Source: JAMORN01 sp027063545 [NCBI: bacterium]
Lineage (GTDB): Bacteria; JAMORN01
Assembly (NCBI GenBank): GCA_027063545.1
Contig: JAMORN010000145.1
Coordinates: forward strand, 1-6,700
Direction: 5' to 3'
DNA length: 6,700 nt
The notes under the pieces: generated by a model
Seen by the model: the letters and a program-made list of their open reading frames with translations, nothing else
Database searches by the model: none
Told to the model about the DNA's origin: nothing
Program-made: the position numbers and the translations under genes
Shown: piece by piece, positions 6,178 through 6,700 of the stretch
Layout: each line of letters opens with the position of its first letter
Position numbering within the stretch: position 1 is the first letter of the stretch

Positions 6178-6700
6178 TTAAAAAATAGGCCTAATATCCC
6201 TTAAAAAAGGTAGATTTTTATCTTTGTTAGATATAATAAGTTTATTTTTATCAATAAATTTTTCTATAGGGAAATTTATATCTGGGTCAAAAATATTTAT
6301 TCCTCCATTATGTTCTGGTGAGTAGAAATTATCAACTTTATATTGAAAAATAGCATACTCACTTAAAACTAAGAATCCATGAGCAAAACCTCTAGGAATT
6401 AAGAATTGAAGTTTATTTTCTTCAGATAATTCAATCCAATAAAATTTTTTATATGTGGGAGAGTTATATCTTAAATCAATAGCAATATCGATTACTTTAC
6501 CTTTTACAACCCTTACTAATTTTGATTGTGCCATTGGAGGCTTTTGAAAATGAAACCCTCTAAAGACACCAAATTTAGAATATGATTCATTATCTTGAAC
6601 AAAATTATATTTAAGCCCTAATTTTTCAAAAGAGCTTTTATTATAACTTTCAAAAAAATATCCTCTTTCATCTTCAAATACCTTAGGTTCTATAATTAAT
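6178..6700 (-). CDS. rfbC: dTDP-4-dehydrorhamnose 3,5-epimerase (RmlC), 5' end cut by window edge
   Basis: RmlC epimerises dTDP-4-keto-6-deoxyglucose at C3 and C5, the third step of dTDP-L-rhamnose synthesis for surface polysaccharide. The frame is open from the right edge and gives 173 residues; compared with E. coli RmlC only about 10-14 N-terminal residues are missing. Visible residues 2-20 (IIEPKVFEDERGYFFESYN) are the family N-terminus. RGFHFQ (47-52) holds the catalytic His (H50), KLVRVVKG follows, PRGFAHGFLVLSE is the second cupin motif, FYSP gives the conserved Tyr (Y126), and SNKDKNLPFL gives the Asp (D160) that pairs with the His in known structures. The usual WP after the DP motif reads FP here. 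The Met at 6534 is internal and not a start. The macro-domain gene follows after 37 bases. Partner rml genes are not in view and may lie past the right edge. Related 3- or 5-epimerases share this fold, so exact specificity is inferred. Confidence 0.95.
   Translation of the reverse strand, partial: LIIEPKVFEDERGYFFESYNKSSFEKLGLKYNFVQDNESYSKFGVFRGFHFQKPPMAQSKLVRVVKGKVIDIAIDLRYNSPTYKKFYWIELSEENKLQFLIPRGFAHGFLVLSEYAIFQYKVDNFYSPEHNGGINIFDPDINFPIEKFIDKNKLIISNKDKNLPFLRDIRPIF

Noticed and set aside
6178-6534. A short 118-residue RmlC starting at the Met codon at 6534
   Set aside because: The frame continues upstream without a stop to the window edge and encodes the conserved RmlC N-terminus including the catalytic His, so this Met is internal and the gene is neither truncated nor frameshifted.
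1-6700. Defence island, mobile element, CRISPR array or RNA gene
   Set aside because: No direct-repeat arrays, terminal inverted repeats, transposase, toxin-antitoxin pair, or tRNA or rRNA segments were seen; all long open frames are accounted for by the seven genes listed.

Overview
The window is AT-rich (about a quarter G+C by eye) and densely coding, with no gene-free stretch longer than about 90 bases. It looks like chromosomal DNA of a low-GC diderm (Gram-negative type) bacterium. The diderm inference rests on a lipoprotein carrying SurA-like peptidyl-prolyl isomerase domains and on an RmlC-type nucleotide-sugar epimerase. The sequence does not let me name a genus or phylum. There are no tRNA or rRNA genes, insertion sequences, CRISPR arrays or phage genes.

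Left arm, plus strand (1-1645): the 3' end of a TauE/SafE-family membrane transporter gene, then scpA and scpB. The spacings are 3 and 12 bases, so this reads as one transcription unit. ScpA and ScpB are the kleisin and winged-helix partners of the SMC condensin that organises the chromosome. The smc gene is not in the window.

Right arm, minus strand (1640-6700), in transcription order: rfbC/rmlC (dTDP-4-dehydrorhamnose 3,5-epimerase, cut by the right edge), an ADP-ribose-binding macro-domain protein, and an 812-residue lipoprotein with one canonical and one degenerate parvulin domain, a duplicated SurA-like helical module and a C-terminal TPR region. These three genes are closely spaced. They are closed by an intrinsic terminator at 3051-3091. 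Only 13 bases beyond it starts a fourth minus-strand gene, a B12-binding-type radical SAM enzyme of unknown substrate. It has no Shine-Dalgarno sequence, although most of its neighbours have strong ones.

The two arms meet tail to tail. scpB and the radical SAM gene share the palindrome TTATAA, which encodes Leu-stop on both strands. I do not see a clearly new multi-gene defence or mobile system. The items most worth a second look are the internal architecture of the large lipoprotein, the uncharacterised radical SAM enzyme with its possibly leaderless start, and the in-frame stop/start junction between the transporter gene and scpA.
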